Positions 26,406 through 30,839 of a stretch of 64,000 nt of DNA are shown here, in pieces. This DNA is from Sarcocystis neurona. Its lineage: Eukaryota; Apicomplexa; Conoidasida; Eucoccidiorida; Sarcocystidae. The notes below the pieces were generated by a model. It saw only the letters and a program-made list of their open reading frames with translations, had not been told where the DNA came from and made no database searches. A program made the translations under genes and the position numbers. The stretch is from contig KL647299.1 of assembly GCA_000727475.1 (NCBI GenBank), positions 47,501 to 111,500 of the forward strand, in the 5' to 3' direction. The stretch's first letter is position 1. Every line of letters begins with the position of its first letter.

Positions 26406-27636
26406 CATGTGTATGTGTATACACACAAATGTGAGCTGGACACATACGTCCACGTAGACACGAATGTAGACACATACTAGGCAAAAATGTCAAGTGAATG
26501 CACACCTCCAAATGGGCACGGATGTAGACATGTACTTGCCGTACGGATGCCTGTGAATATGAACAAACACCCATAGAAATGTGGGTGCACACACTTCTAC
26601 GAATGTAGGCACATACACACCGGCAAATATAGACACGCACACGCACCCGCACTCTTCTGCAGGTGTAGACACACACGCAAACTTCTACAGATGTGGACAC
26701 ACACACTTGCAGCACTTAGACACGGACTTCGAGTATGTAGACACACACAAGCACACACTCACAGAGAGAGACACACTTCTACGAATCTGCCACACACACA
26801 CGTATTCCCGTAGCGCGGCGACGCACTCCTGGAGTGTGGAAACAAGCGCAAGGTAGAGCCCTCGACCAGCCCTGTAGCATGAAAAAATAAAGACCGACAC
26901 TGCTGTGGAATGTAGACACCATACACACACGCGCACATGTCTCTGCGAATGTAGACACACACGCCCACCGACGTGTAGTAGGTGAACACGTGCGCGGACG
27001 GGCTCCTGAGTTCCGACGCACACGCGGGACTTTGTAAGTCGAAGCTCTTGGGACTTCTGTGGGAAGTCTTTTTTTTAGGTTTCCTTCTGGATGACCTGCG
27101 TAGAGGGCTGGGGAAACTACGTGAAGGTGCTGCAGATGCGAACGCAAGTGCTGCTGTACGTGACGCGGCAGCTCAACCGGCTCGGCGTCTCCTTCACGCT
27201 GCCCGTGCAGCCGCTGGAGTTCCCCAGCACCCCCCTGTATTTGCAGAGCGTCTCGCCTGCGCCGGCTTCCTCTTCCTCCCCGTCTCTTCCTCTTCCTCAC
27301 GGCACTCCGTTCTGTTCCTCTTTGGCGCAGCACCGCGTCTCCCCGGGCCCTGCCGCAGCAGCAGCAGAAGGCGCAGCAGCAGCCGCGGCAGCGAATCCCG
27401 CTGCTGCCTTCCCTACAGGGCTGGGAGGGGGGGGCAGCAGCATGTGCGCTAGTCTCGGCTGCAGCGGCAGCAGCAATCACGACGCCTGTTACCCTGTGCC
27501 CTGTGCAGCCTCGTTGGCAGATTCTCTGCATCCGCGCGTCGTCAGCGCTGCAGGTAGGTCTTGCGAGAACGCTGCTGCTGCCGCCTCTGTCTGCAGAAGG
27601 TGGAGATTCCCTTTCGCCCAAATTAGCCGAACGTGA
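2..27636 (+). CDS. MscS-like (MSL-type) mechanosensitive ion channel gene, 5'-truncated, about 15 exons
   Basis: Gene-level entry. Predicted exons: 2-153, 2205-2711, 4633-4733, 5305-5475 (doubtful), 7401-7622, 8199-8240, 9078-9896, 12446-12588, 12689-12730, ~13519-17890, 19715-19800, 21427-21580, 23787-23944, 24371-24598, 27079-27636. Splice phases agree at each join, giving at least about 2,500 residues without the missing N terminus. The family forms homomeric channels that open under membrane tension and relieve osmotic stress. The diagnostic part is C-terminal: a transmembrane helix, then the pore helix with NFISAVIFIAVSSPFNVGDR, the beta domain with VHGRPVIYNN, and the C-terminal alpha/beta part. 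An EF-hand-like linker typical of plant MSL10-type proteins (EREYLALFLQPDELDELL, then GKVSKDMFRRFVVSLYTSRK) precedes the pore. About 1,800 residues of Ala/Ser/Gln-rich sequence sit in the cytoplasmic linker. Membrane location (plasma membrane or organelle) cannot be told. The C-terminal family call is firm; N-terminal exon edges and exons 4, 9 and 10 are less sure. Confidence 0.85.
154..2204. repeat. Intron 1: CAG-rich block, TA microsatellite, CT-rich block
   Basis: AGC/CAG runs fill about 180-950 and 1210-1350. TATATA microsatellites lie at 1030-1125 and 2015-2065. A long pyrimidine-rich stretch on the plus strand (CTT/TCT) covers about 1485-1935. The open frames here on both strands come from the repeats; no conserved exon was recognised. 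Confidence 0.6.
2205..2711 (+). CDS. MscS-like gene, exon 2 (low-complexity insertion)
   Basis: A good acceptor (pyrimidine-rich, ending CCTCGCAG) and a strong donor (AGCG|GTAAGC) bound 507 nt that are open in the one frame fitting phase 2 on both sides. The product starts WCEWVARVPVEEIAAEDAEE, has Ala/Pro/Ser-rich middle parts and ends QRRRRLLK. No domain is recognised. It could be an in-frame insertion or an alternatively used exon, because skipping it also keeps the frame. Confidence 0.5.
2712..4632. repeat. Intron 2: TA/CT microsatellites then CTG/CTT-rich block
   Basis: From about 2925 to 3580 the sequence alternates TATATA and CTCTCT microsatellites. From about 3770 to 4620 it is rich in CTG and CTT on the plus strand, so it reads as poly-Leu, poly-Ala or poly-Cys. 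The CTG block reads straight into exon 3, so an upstream hydrophobic extension of that exon cannot be fully excluded. Confidence 0.55.
4633..4733 (+). CDS. MscS-like gene, exon 3
   Basis: Acceptor CTCGCGCAG and donor CTATA|GTACGT enclose 101 nt reading STLILETEEDRTARFRLRHS, then ITRENIRAEFSGY, in phase with the previous exon (phase 2 in, phase 1 out). Non-repetitive, codon-like sequence between CTG-rich and CAG-rich intron DNA supports a real exon. The charged sequence would be a loop between membrane helices. Confidence 0.6.
4741..4842 (+). repeat. 17-bp tandem repeat AGCAGCAGCAATACTTC
   Basis: Five to six copies of a 17-bp unit lie directly after the exon 3 donor. The ATACTTC spacer breaks the CAG run at a fixed period. 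It is intronic in the model. Confidence 0.85.
5305..5475 (+). CDS. MscS-like gene, doubtful exon 4 (possible membrane helix)
   Basis: After the acceptor CTGCATGTAG the phase-1 frame reads WLACPLVLAGVVLAKYFHCR, a plausible transmembrane helix like the one before FFDRIQ in MSL proteins, then a Ser/Ala/Pro-rich tail. The best-looking donor nearby (T|GTGAAG) would create a stop at the next junction, so a weaker donor (AAAAC|GTGGAC) is assumed. Skipping this exon also keeps the frame. Transcript data would decide. Confidence 0.35.
5885..6172. repeat. 29-bp minisatellite with a 58-bp two-unit higher order
   Basis: The core TAGACACGCAG recurs with its GACAC at 5911, 5940, 5969, 5998, 6027, 6056, 6085, 6114 and 6143, exactly 29 bp apart. 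Two variants alternate (one with GACAGAGACC, one with GAGAGAGACC), so the higher-order period is 58 bp. It is intronic and purine-rich on the plus strand. Confidence 0.92.
6300..6805 (+). repeat. Polypyrimidine CTCTGTCTCCCTGT tract
   Basis: About 500 bp almost purely of CTCTGTCTC and CCTGTCTC units. It lies in the same intron as the GA-rich minisatellite at 5.88-6.17 kb and is roughly its reverse complement. Confidence 0.85.
6930..7398. repeat. TA/TACACG microsatellite and TGCTGT tract before exon 5
   Basis: TATATA and TACACG repeats are followed by a TGCTGT/TTGCTG tract that provides the pyrimidine-rich acceptor of exon 5. No other coding signal was seen. Confidence 0.6.
7401..7622 (+). CDS. 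MscS-like gene, exon 5
   Basis: The acceptor after a TGCTGT tract (GGATGCAG) and the donor GCAG|GTAAGA enclose 222 nt in phase 1/1. The product includes RTFFERSRASKMRNWLLIHY, similar in position and pattern to the FFDRIQ.S.FNQYV segment of plant MSL channels, then an Ala/Glu-rich helix (NSKTAAAEAAERLFDEVVSA). The sequence is non-repetitive and clearly codon-like. Confidence 0.75.
7715..8178. repeat. TGTATA/TGTGTATA microsatellite array
   Basis: Dense TATATA, TGTGTATATA and TACATATG repeats fill the intron between exon 5 and the microexon at 8199. Confidence 0.8.
8199..8240 (+). CDS. MscS-like gene, 42-nt microexon 6
   Basis: Acceptor ACGTTTCAG and donor AATT|GTAAGA enclose exactly 42 nt, phase 1 in and out. 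Joined to its neighbours it reads GGYICWLAAKLLKNW. The W...AK.L pattern recalls the AWNMKRL element that follows the membrane region in MSL proteins. It sits alone in TGTATA-repeat intron DNA, which makes an accidental match of acceptor, donor, phase and motif less likely. Confidence 0.6.
8241..9077. repeat. Intron 6: unique stretch, TA repeats, then CTG/TTG
   Basis: A 400-bp mixed stretch is followed by TATATA/CTCTCT repeats (8660-8900) and a CTG/TTG/TTA tract (8920-9060) leading into the exon 7 acceptor. Confidence 0.55.
9078..9896 (+). CDS. MscS-like gene, exon 7 (Ala/Gln/Glu-rich cytoplasmic insertion)
   Basis: Acceptor GGGTCTGCAG and donor CACCAG|GTAGGT bound 819 nt open in phase 1/1. 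The product starts DHVGTRDGGNEEAAVEFVPS, contains a basic run (RRKRRSS), poly-Ala from GCT/GCG codons, an acidic Glu run and Gln runs, and ends RFADSEENLLPPP. The homopolymer runs are typical of coccidian proteins. No catalytic domain is seen. Confidence 0.65.
10190..11400. other. GC-rich island with clustered GCATGC inside intron 7
   Basis: This 1.2-kb stretch is GC-rich and nearly free of microsatellites, unlike the intron around it. Seven GCATGC sites occur between 10272 and 10778, with more at about 11325 and 11351. Long open frames exist on both strands (for example minus 10129-10902), but none has recognisable domains and GC-rich DNA lengthens chance frames. It could be an internal promoter, a nested gene or an inserted element. 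Confidence 0.4.
11440..12445 (+). repeat. CT-rich intron segment before exon 8
   Basis: Runs of CTTCTC/TCTTCC dominate about 12075-12440, ending at the exon 8 acceptor. A short repeated phrase, GTCTAC(T/G)(G/A)TCGACACA-like, occurs twice near 11800 and 11855. Confidence 0.5.
11547..11560. promoter_or_regulatory. Palindrome GGTGTACGTACACC
   Basis: Perfect 14-bp palindrome in the intron before exon 8 of the channel gene. One of at least six near-identical copies in the window; a binding-site role is only a proposal. Confidence 0.4.
12446..12588 (+). CDS. MscS-like gene, exon 8
   Basis: Acceptor TGTCTCGTAG and donor ACTCG|GTGCGT bound 143 nt, phase 1 in and 0 out. The product DFEFRVLDPQTARLPIRLRT, then QHIDTRTPFSIAIRPAASD, is non-repetitive and well composed. 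It is flanked on both sides by CT-rich intron DNA. I do not recognise the segment as a known domain; it lies in the linker between the membrane part and the EF-hand-like segment. Confidence 0.75.
12689..12730 (+). CDS. MscS-like gene, short exon 9 (3' edge uncertain)
   Basis: Acceptor TTCCCCCAG starts a phase-0 segment reading EVQRLLDTREKTDA, which continues the helix begun by DVQEVLQDS in exon 8. The donor may be GCA|GTAGAG at 12730 or AAAC|GTGTCT at 12775; both are phase 0. The longer form adds VETETRQQRRAAAPN. Confidence 0.5.
12860..13437. repeat. Intron 9: TA and CT microsatellites
   Basis: TATATA runs at about 12893-12910, 13205-13222 and 13410-13432 and a CTCTCT run at 13170-13201. No exon was recognised. 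Confidence 0.6.
13519..17890 (+). CDS. MscS-like gene, giant exon 10 (homopolymer-rich insertion plus EF-hand-like start)
   Basis: About 4.4 kb open in one frame, encoding about 1,457 residues dominated by Ser (AGC), Ala (GCA) and Gln (CAG) runs, with a Gln-rich imperfect repeat around 16.26-16.45 kb (units like QYEQQQHQQFEQ). Unique stretches occur: RRSEEEKKFERQQQ at the start and VVRTFLSPEDVLEAEDEELE near the end. The final residues, IEREYLALFLQPDELDELLA then EVDFAG, match the EF-hand-like element of MSL channels and splice precisely (G|GTAAAT, phase 1) to exon 11. The 5' edge is uncertain: the frame is open from 13438 and the only phase-0 acceptor found (TGATGCAG) has a weak pyrimidine tract. 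Parts of the middle could be unrecognised introns. Confidence 0.65.
14020..14033. promoter_or_regulatory. Palindrome GGTGTACGTACACC (inside exon 10)
   Basis: Perfect 14-bp palindrome lying in the giant exon, where it encodes part of YRGVRTPR. Its presence in a coding frame suggests either a dispersed element captured by the exon or an unrecognised intron there. Confidence 0.4.
17891..19714. repeat. Intron 10: TA repeats, GC-rich part, CTG block
   Basis: TATATA repeats (17975-18260) are followed by a GC-rich, repeat-poor kilobase (18345-19380) and a CTG/TTG-rich block (19410-19710). A coding-like stretch at 18345-18450 was considered as an exon and rejected, because exon 10 joins exon 11 exactly as the family requires. 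Confidence 0.55.
19715..19800 (+). CDS. MscS-like gene, exon 11 (linker before the pore)
   Basis: Acceptor GCTGGTGCAG and donor CTCAAG|GTTAGC bound 86 nt, phase 1 in and 0 out, encoding GQGKVSKDMFRRFVVSLYTS then RKKLLKSLK. This matches the MSL pattern GKIS...F..WVV....ER..LA.SLND that leads into the channel helices. The join to exon 10 recreates the conserved EF-hand-like pair without gaps. Confidence 0.85.
19801..21426. repeat. Intron 11: TA/TACATA repeats then a polypyrimidine tract
   Basis: TACATA/TATATA repeats fill about 20210-20420. From 20830 to 21345 the plus strand is almost pure CTCTGTCTCCC units, very like the tract at 6.3-6.8 kb. The tract ends about 80 bp before the exon 12 acceptor. 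Confidence 0.7.
21427..21580 (+). CDS. MscS-like gene, exon 12 (transmembrane and pore helices)
   Basis: Acceptor TTTTTTCCGCAG and donor CTCTGA|GTAAGA bound 154 nt. The product has an amphipathic start (NQASIARTVKHM), a transmembrane helix (VIMWGFALFAFLLVLGI) and the start of the pore-lining helix (INTVLVSGAAFLSAAVVAL). The small-residue spacing of Gly and Ala is the MscS TM3 pattern. Confidence 0.9.
21900..23070. repeat. TATGTATG/GTGT tetranucleotide array in intron 12
   Basis: Imperfect ATGT and GTGT repeats extend about 22450-23070 after TA repeats from 21910. A longer phrase, TATGTGTATCTATGTGTGTG followed by TCTCTATGCATG, occurs at about 22708 and again near 22815, showing a larger duplication. 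Confidence 0.75.
23310..23505. repeat. Polypurine GAGACAGA tract in intron 12
   Basis: About 190 bp of GAGACAGAGA-type purine-rich sequence on the plus strand, the reverse polarity of the CT tracts at 6.3 and 20.8 kb. Confidence 0.75.
23607..23620. promoter_or_regulatory. Near-palindrome GGTGTACATACACC
   Basis: Copy in channel-gene intron 12, in a GC-rich stretch with the upstream phrase GCGCATTTTGG that resembles the one before the 14020 copy. Confidence 0.4.
23787..23944 (+). CDS. MscS-like gene, exon 13 (pore end and beta domain)
   Basis: Acceptor TTTTGCTGCAG and donor GCCCC|GTAGGT bound 158 nt. The product contains NFISAVIFIAVSSPFNVGDR followed by VRVDGGDILYVRKIRTYTTE. NF.S....(F/L)....PF.VGD.V is the best conserved MscS signature, at the turn from TM3 into the cytoplasmic beta domain. 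Confidence 0.92.
24051..24268 (+). repeat. Direct duplication, 112-bp period
   Basis: A CT-rich phrase beginning GTCCTCTTCTCCGGATGCAC is present at 24051 and again at 24163, nearly identical over about 100 bp. It makes up much of intron 13. Confidence 0.88.
24371..24598 (+). CDS. MscS-like gene, exon 14 (beta to alpha/beta domain)
   Basis: Acceptor ACCGCGTGCAG and donor TTCAA|GTAGGC bound 228 nt in phase 0. With exon 13 it reads GRPVIYNNATLFTRVITNET then RSKNSSFEISLQLDTKTS. The G..V.(I/Y).N..L....I.N..RS pattern closes the MscS beta domain and starts the alpha/beta cage domain. Confidence 0.92.
25260..25740. repeat. CTA/ACT trinucleotide array in intron 14
   Basis: About 480 bp of imperfect ACT/CTA/ACC triplets. 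This is a different triplet family from the CAG/CTG runs elsewhere and reads as TAG/GTA on the minus strand. Confidence 0.88.
25900..26960. repeat. Degenerate GTAGACACACAC repeats in intron 14
   Basis: After TA repeats, about 26430-26960 holds loosely repeated units of roughly 30 bp built on TGTAGACACACAC and ACTTCTACGAATG. No coding signal was recognised. Confidence 0.6.
27079..27636 (+). CDS. MscS-like gene, last exon (C-terminal domain and tail)
   Basis: Acceptor CTTTTTTTTAG starts VSFWMTCVEGWGNYVKVLQM, followed by RTQVLLYVTRQLNRLGVSFT and LPVQPLEFP, the usual end of the MscS cage domain. An Ala/Ser/Pro-rich tail runs to a stop at 27636. A strong internal donor (GCAG|GTAGGT at 27554) could instead splice to an acceptor ending at 27665 and give a different tail, so the real end is unsure. 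Confidence 0.82.
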   Translation, partial: VSFWMTCVEGWGNYVKVLQMRTQVLLYVTRQLNRLGVSFTLPVQPLEFPSTPLYLQSVSPAPASSSSPSLPLPHGTPFCSSLAQHRVSPGPAAAAAEGAAAAAAANPAAAFPTGLGGGGSSMCASLGCSGSSNHDACYPVPCAASLADSLHPRVVSAAGRSCENAAAAASVCRRWRFPFAQISRT

Positions 27637-28139
27637 AAGACGTCTCTACACGTTTCTCTCTGCAGAAGGACAGGCCGTTCCTTTCTTGCGCGCAGTTCGT
27701 TTCCTCTTCACACCCGCTTCCTGCCCACCAGCGTCTCCAAAAGGGAGACACTGTGCGGGGCTTCTTGCAGAGGTCTTCCTCGAAGTCAACAACGCACCGG
27801 GCGGTGCATCTCTCAATCTCGTTCTTCCTGTTATTCTTCGTACTTGGACACCTCGACGTCGCGGGTCCCCTCACTTTTTCTCGTTCTCTCACGTTTCGTC
27901 TGTGTCTTCCGTTTCTTTTTCGCGTCTGCTGAATGCGTGTTGCTTGCGTTTTTGCTGCGTGGCTTACTTCGTACTTCTTCTGCCTTCCTGCCCTTCATGA
28001 AGTCTCGACTTCTTCCTCGATTGCCTTTCTCGGTTTCCTCTCTCCGTGTCTTTCTCCTGCTGGTAGTCGGCCTCCTTTCGCCTCATCGTTTCTGCGGCTG
28101 TTCCTCTACAGCCTCTGCCGCACAGTCTTCTACCGCCTA

Positions 28140-28990
28140 AACGTGTACACATATCTATCTGTCCGTGTGTCTATCAGTCTGCGTCTGTGAATCCATCTAT
28201 CTACATGTCTATCTCTCTATACTCATCTCTGTCTATATCTACTTTTCTATGTCTATCGATCTACACCACTATCCACATCCGTTTCTCTGAATCACTCTTT
28301 ATCTATCCATCTATGTCTATCTATCTACCTATATCTATGTCTATATATACCTATTTGTCTATATCTGTGTCTGTATCTACATCTATATCCATATCTCTCT
28401 ATGCACATATCTATATTTGGATCTATATGTCCACCTATCTATCTACCTACATATATATATATATATATATATGTATCTATGTCTACCTACCCATATCTAT
28501 ATCTACATCTGTATCTACGTGTTTCTACCTGTATGTCCATCTATCTATCTATATGTATACGTATATCTGCCCCTCTAGCTCTATCTGTGCCTAAACCTAT
28601 ATGTATGTATATATAGATGTATAAGTGCACAGGGTTGGATAGGGAGGTATATCTAGAGAGATAGACAGACAACAATATACATATATATATATATATATAT
28701 ATTTGTGGAACCGGATGTATGCCTGTCTGCCTTTCCTCTTTAGATGTACGTGCGTACGCGCGTATGCTCGTGGGCGTATGTCTACATAGGTGTAAAGACA
28801 TGCGCGTGCATGTGTGCGCATAAATATATCTAGATATGTATTCCCTTATACATACATATACCTGTAGAGAGAGAGTAGGTACATAGATATATTGTATACA
28901 TAGCGAGGAGAGAGAGAGGGCCAGAGGCAGAGAGGAACGTGTAGACACGCTTACGTCCACTTGCAGAGAAAACGCTGGAGGAGACATATT
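28140..28990. repeat. CTAT/TATC and TA microsatellites
   Basis: Imperfect CTATCTAT and TATATA repeats fill the region downstream of the channel gene. Nothing gene-like was seen. Confidence 0.75.
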
Positions 28991-28997
28991 TATATAT

Positions 28998-30653
28998 ATG
29001 TATATATATGCGTATCTAGCCTGTACGAAGTCATGTGCGCTCCTGGGATATGTGCATGTGGGGCGGGGGACGGGGCTGGGGACAGCTGCGAGTCAGCAAG
29101 TGTTCAACAGCGTGACGACGCATGCAGCAGCGCTTCGGAGACGCGTCTCTCCGTGCGTCTCGTCTCCATTTCCACACGCCCTCCGTGACCTTCAACGGCC
29201 GCAGCAGCACCCGCAGCTGCAGCAGCTCGAAGCGCAGCTCTGGTGGTGGCACCAGCCACAGACGCAGCAGCAGTTTCTGCGCGGGACGCACAGGAAGCAG
29301 CCGAAGAAGAAGACGCAGCAACACTACCAGCAGGAGCACCAGCTGCAGCAGCTGCAGCAGTACAGCCGGCAGCAGCAGCAGCCCTGCTGGCGACGCGGAG
29401 CGTGGGCGGTTGACCTTGGGAGGTGGCAGCAGGGCCAGCGGGAGGAATCGCAGCAACTACTGCTGTCACACCAATTCCAACAGCAAGAGCAACTGCAGGG
29501 TATGGAGGACACGACACCAGCAGCGGCAGCAGACGCAGACCTGACGGACTTCTGGCTTCTTCAGCAGCGACGTGCGTATCAGGGAAAGTACATGAGCAGC
29601 AGCAGCAGCGGCAGCAAACGAAAAGGAAAAGGACGAACACAGCATAAGTTCCGCAACAGCAGCAGCTACTCGGTCCTTTACGAGCCCCTGCAGCAGCACC
29701 AACAGAGACGAAAGAGGCGTAAACAGAAGCAGCAGCAGCAGCGAAGAAAAGAAATATTGCAGCAACAGCGACAATCCGAGCAGCGGCAGCCGCCGGAGAC
29801 GACATCTTGGCGACCGTTTACTCGAACGAAGGAAGAAAGAAGTCTGCTTTTCACGCGCGCGTACTTTCCCTATCACCATCCCAGTAGCAGTTTGAGCGAC
29901 GGTAGCTACAGTGCCGGTAGCAGCAACAGCAGCGGAGAAGACAGCAGCAGCAGATGGCGCAGCAGGGAGGGCAGCAGGACTTCGGTGGCTACTAGTCGTT
30001 CGAACAGCAGTAACAGCAGGGGGTGGAGAAGACGGAGGAAAGAAAAACGGTGGGGTTCAGCCAGTAGCAGCGACGCACGACGCAAGAAATGCGGCATCGA
30101 GCCTCCGAGTATCAGCAGCCGGAGCGTTGCCCCTCTCACTTCGCGGAACGGCAGCCGCCGCATCGCTGACGACGAGGGGAGCACGTGCCGCTATGATTTC
30201 GAATACCCGTACGCTTCTGGACTAATTACTTCAGCAGGGGGAGAAGAAGAAGAAACTGAAATATCAAGCATGCAACGAAATTGCTGGGCGCACTGCGAAA
30301 GGAGGAGCAGTAGCTTCTTGAGCGAGGCGTCTGCTGCTGCTGCTGCTTCGCGGTGCCGGCGTTCCACTGCTGGCGCTGCGCCTCCCAGAGATGCTGCTGC
30401 TGGTAGCATTGCAACAGCGACTCTCAGAAAACGAAAGGTCGCTGCTGCAACACCCTGCTGGGACGTCGATTCTGCGGCTGCTGGTGGCTTTTGTTTCTCT
30501 GCTGCTGTTGGAAGAATGGTGGCTATCGGTGGTGCTGCGGATCTTAAAGAAGAAACAGAAGGAGAGAAAGAAGGGTGCATCACTACTGCTGCTCCTGGGG
30601 GTGCCGCTCCACAGCTGCTGCGCCGCAGAAAACCAGCTGCAGCACAGCGGTAG
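28998..30653 (+). CDS. Candidate Gln/Ser-rich protein (unrecognised)
   Basis: One frame is open for 551 codons. The convincing part is about 29.10-29.58 kb: Gln-rich sequence with unique blocks such as QLQQLEAQLWWWHQPQTQQQ and ADADLTDFWLLQQRR, ending near a possible donor (GAC|GTGCGT at about 29575). Further on it is Ser/Arg-rich. CAG triplets are open in all frames, so length is not evidence; the claim rests on composition. It might be a separate gene between the channel gene and ATAD3, or further exons of the channel gene. No function is proposed. Confidence 0.3.
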   Translation: MYIYAYLACTKSCALLGYVHVGRGTGLGTAASQQVFNSVTTHAAALRRRVSPCVSSPFPHALRDLQRPQQHPQLQQLEAQLWWWHQPQTQQQFLRGTHRKQPKKKTQQHYQQEHQLQQLQQYSRQQQQPCWRRGAWAVDLGRWQQGQREESQQLLLSHQFQQQEQLQGMEDTTPAAAADADLTDFWLLQQRRAYQGKYMSSSSSGSKRKGKGRTQHKFRNSSSYSVLYEPLQQHQQRRKRRKQKQQQQRRKEILQQQRQSEQRQPPETTSWRPFTRTKEERSLLFTRAYFPYHHPSSSLSDGSYSAGSSNSSGEDSSSRWRSREGSRTSVATSRSNSSNSRGWRRRRKEKRWGSASSSDARRKKCGIEPPSISSRSVAPLTSRNGSRRIADDEGSTCRYDFEYPYASGLITSAGGEEEETEISSMQRNCWAHCERRSSSFLSEASAAAAASRCRRSTAGAAPPRDAAAGSIATATLRKRKVAAATPCWDVDSAAAGGFCFSAAVGRMVAIGGAADLKEETEGEKEGCITTAAPGGAAPQLLRRRKPAAAQR

Positions 30654-30831
30654 CAGCACCGCTCGACGCCAGAGACACAGCAGCGGGAGGAAAGGCAGCA
30701 ACGGCGACGCTGTTAGGCGCAGGAACAGCAGCGGCAGCAACTGCAGCTCTCGCTTTGCAGCAAGAGTAGCAGCAACAGTGTGTGTGAGCAGCAGCAGCAC
30801 CGAGCAGTACGGAGTAGCAACAACAGCGTAG
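30322..30831 (+). CDS. Candidate exon with a hydrophobic helix (unrecognised)
   Basis: A different plus-strand frame opens after a stop at 30319 and reads LPEMLLLVALQQRLSENERS, then ILRLLVAFVSLLLLEEWWLS and VVLRILKKKQKERKKG. The hydrophobic stretch followed by a basic run looks like a membrane anchor. It continues as Ser-rich sequence to a stop at 30831. It overlaps the Gln/Ser-rich frame, so at most one is right here. No splice partner was settled. Confidence 0.28.
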   Translation, partial: ARRLLLLLLRGAGVPLLALRLPEMLLLVALQQRLSENERSLLQHPAGTSILRLLVAFVSLLLLEEWWLSVVLRILKKKQKERKKGASLLLLLGVPLHSCCAAENQLQHSGSSTARRQRHSSGRKGSNGDAVRRRNSSGSNCSSRFAARVAATVCVSSSSTEQYGVATTA

Positions 30832-30839
30832 TTGGGGAC

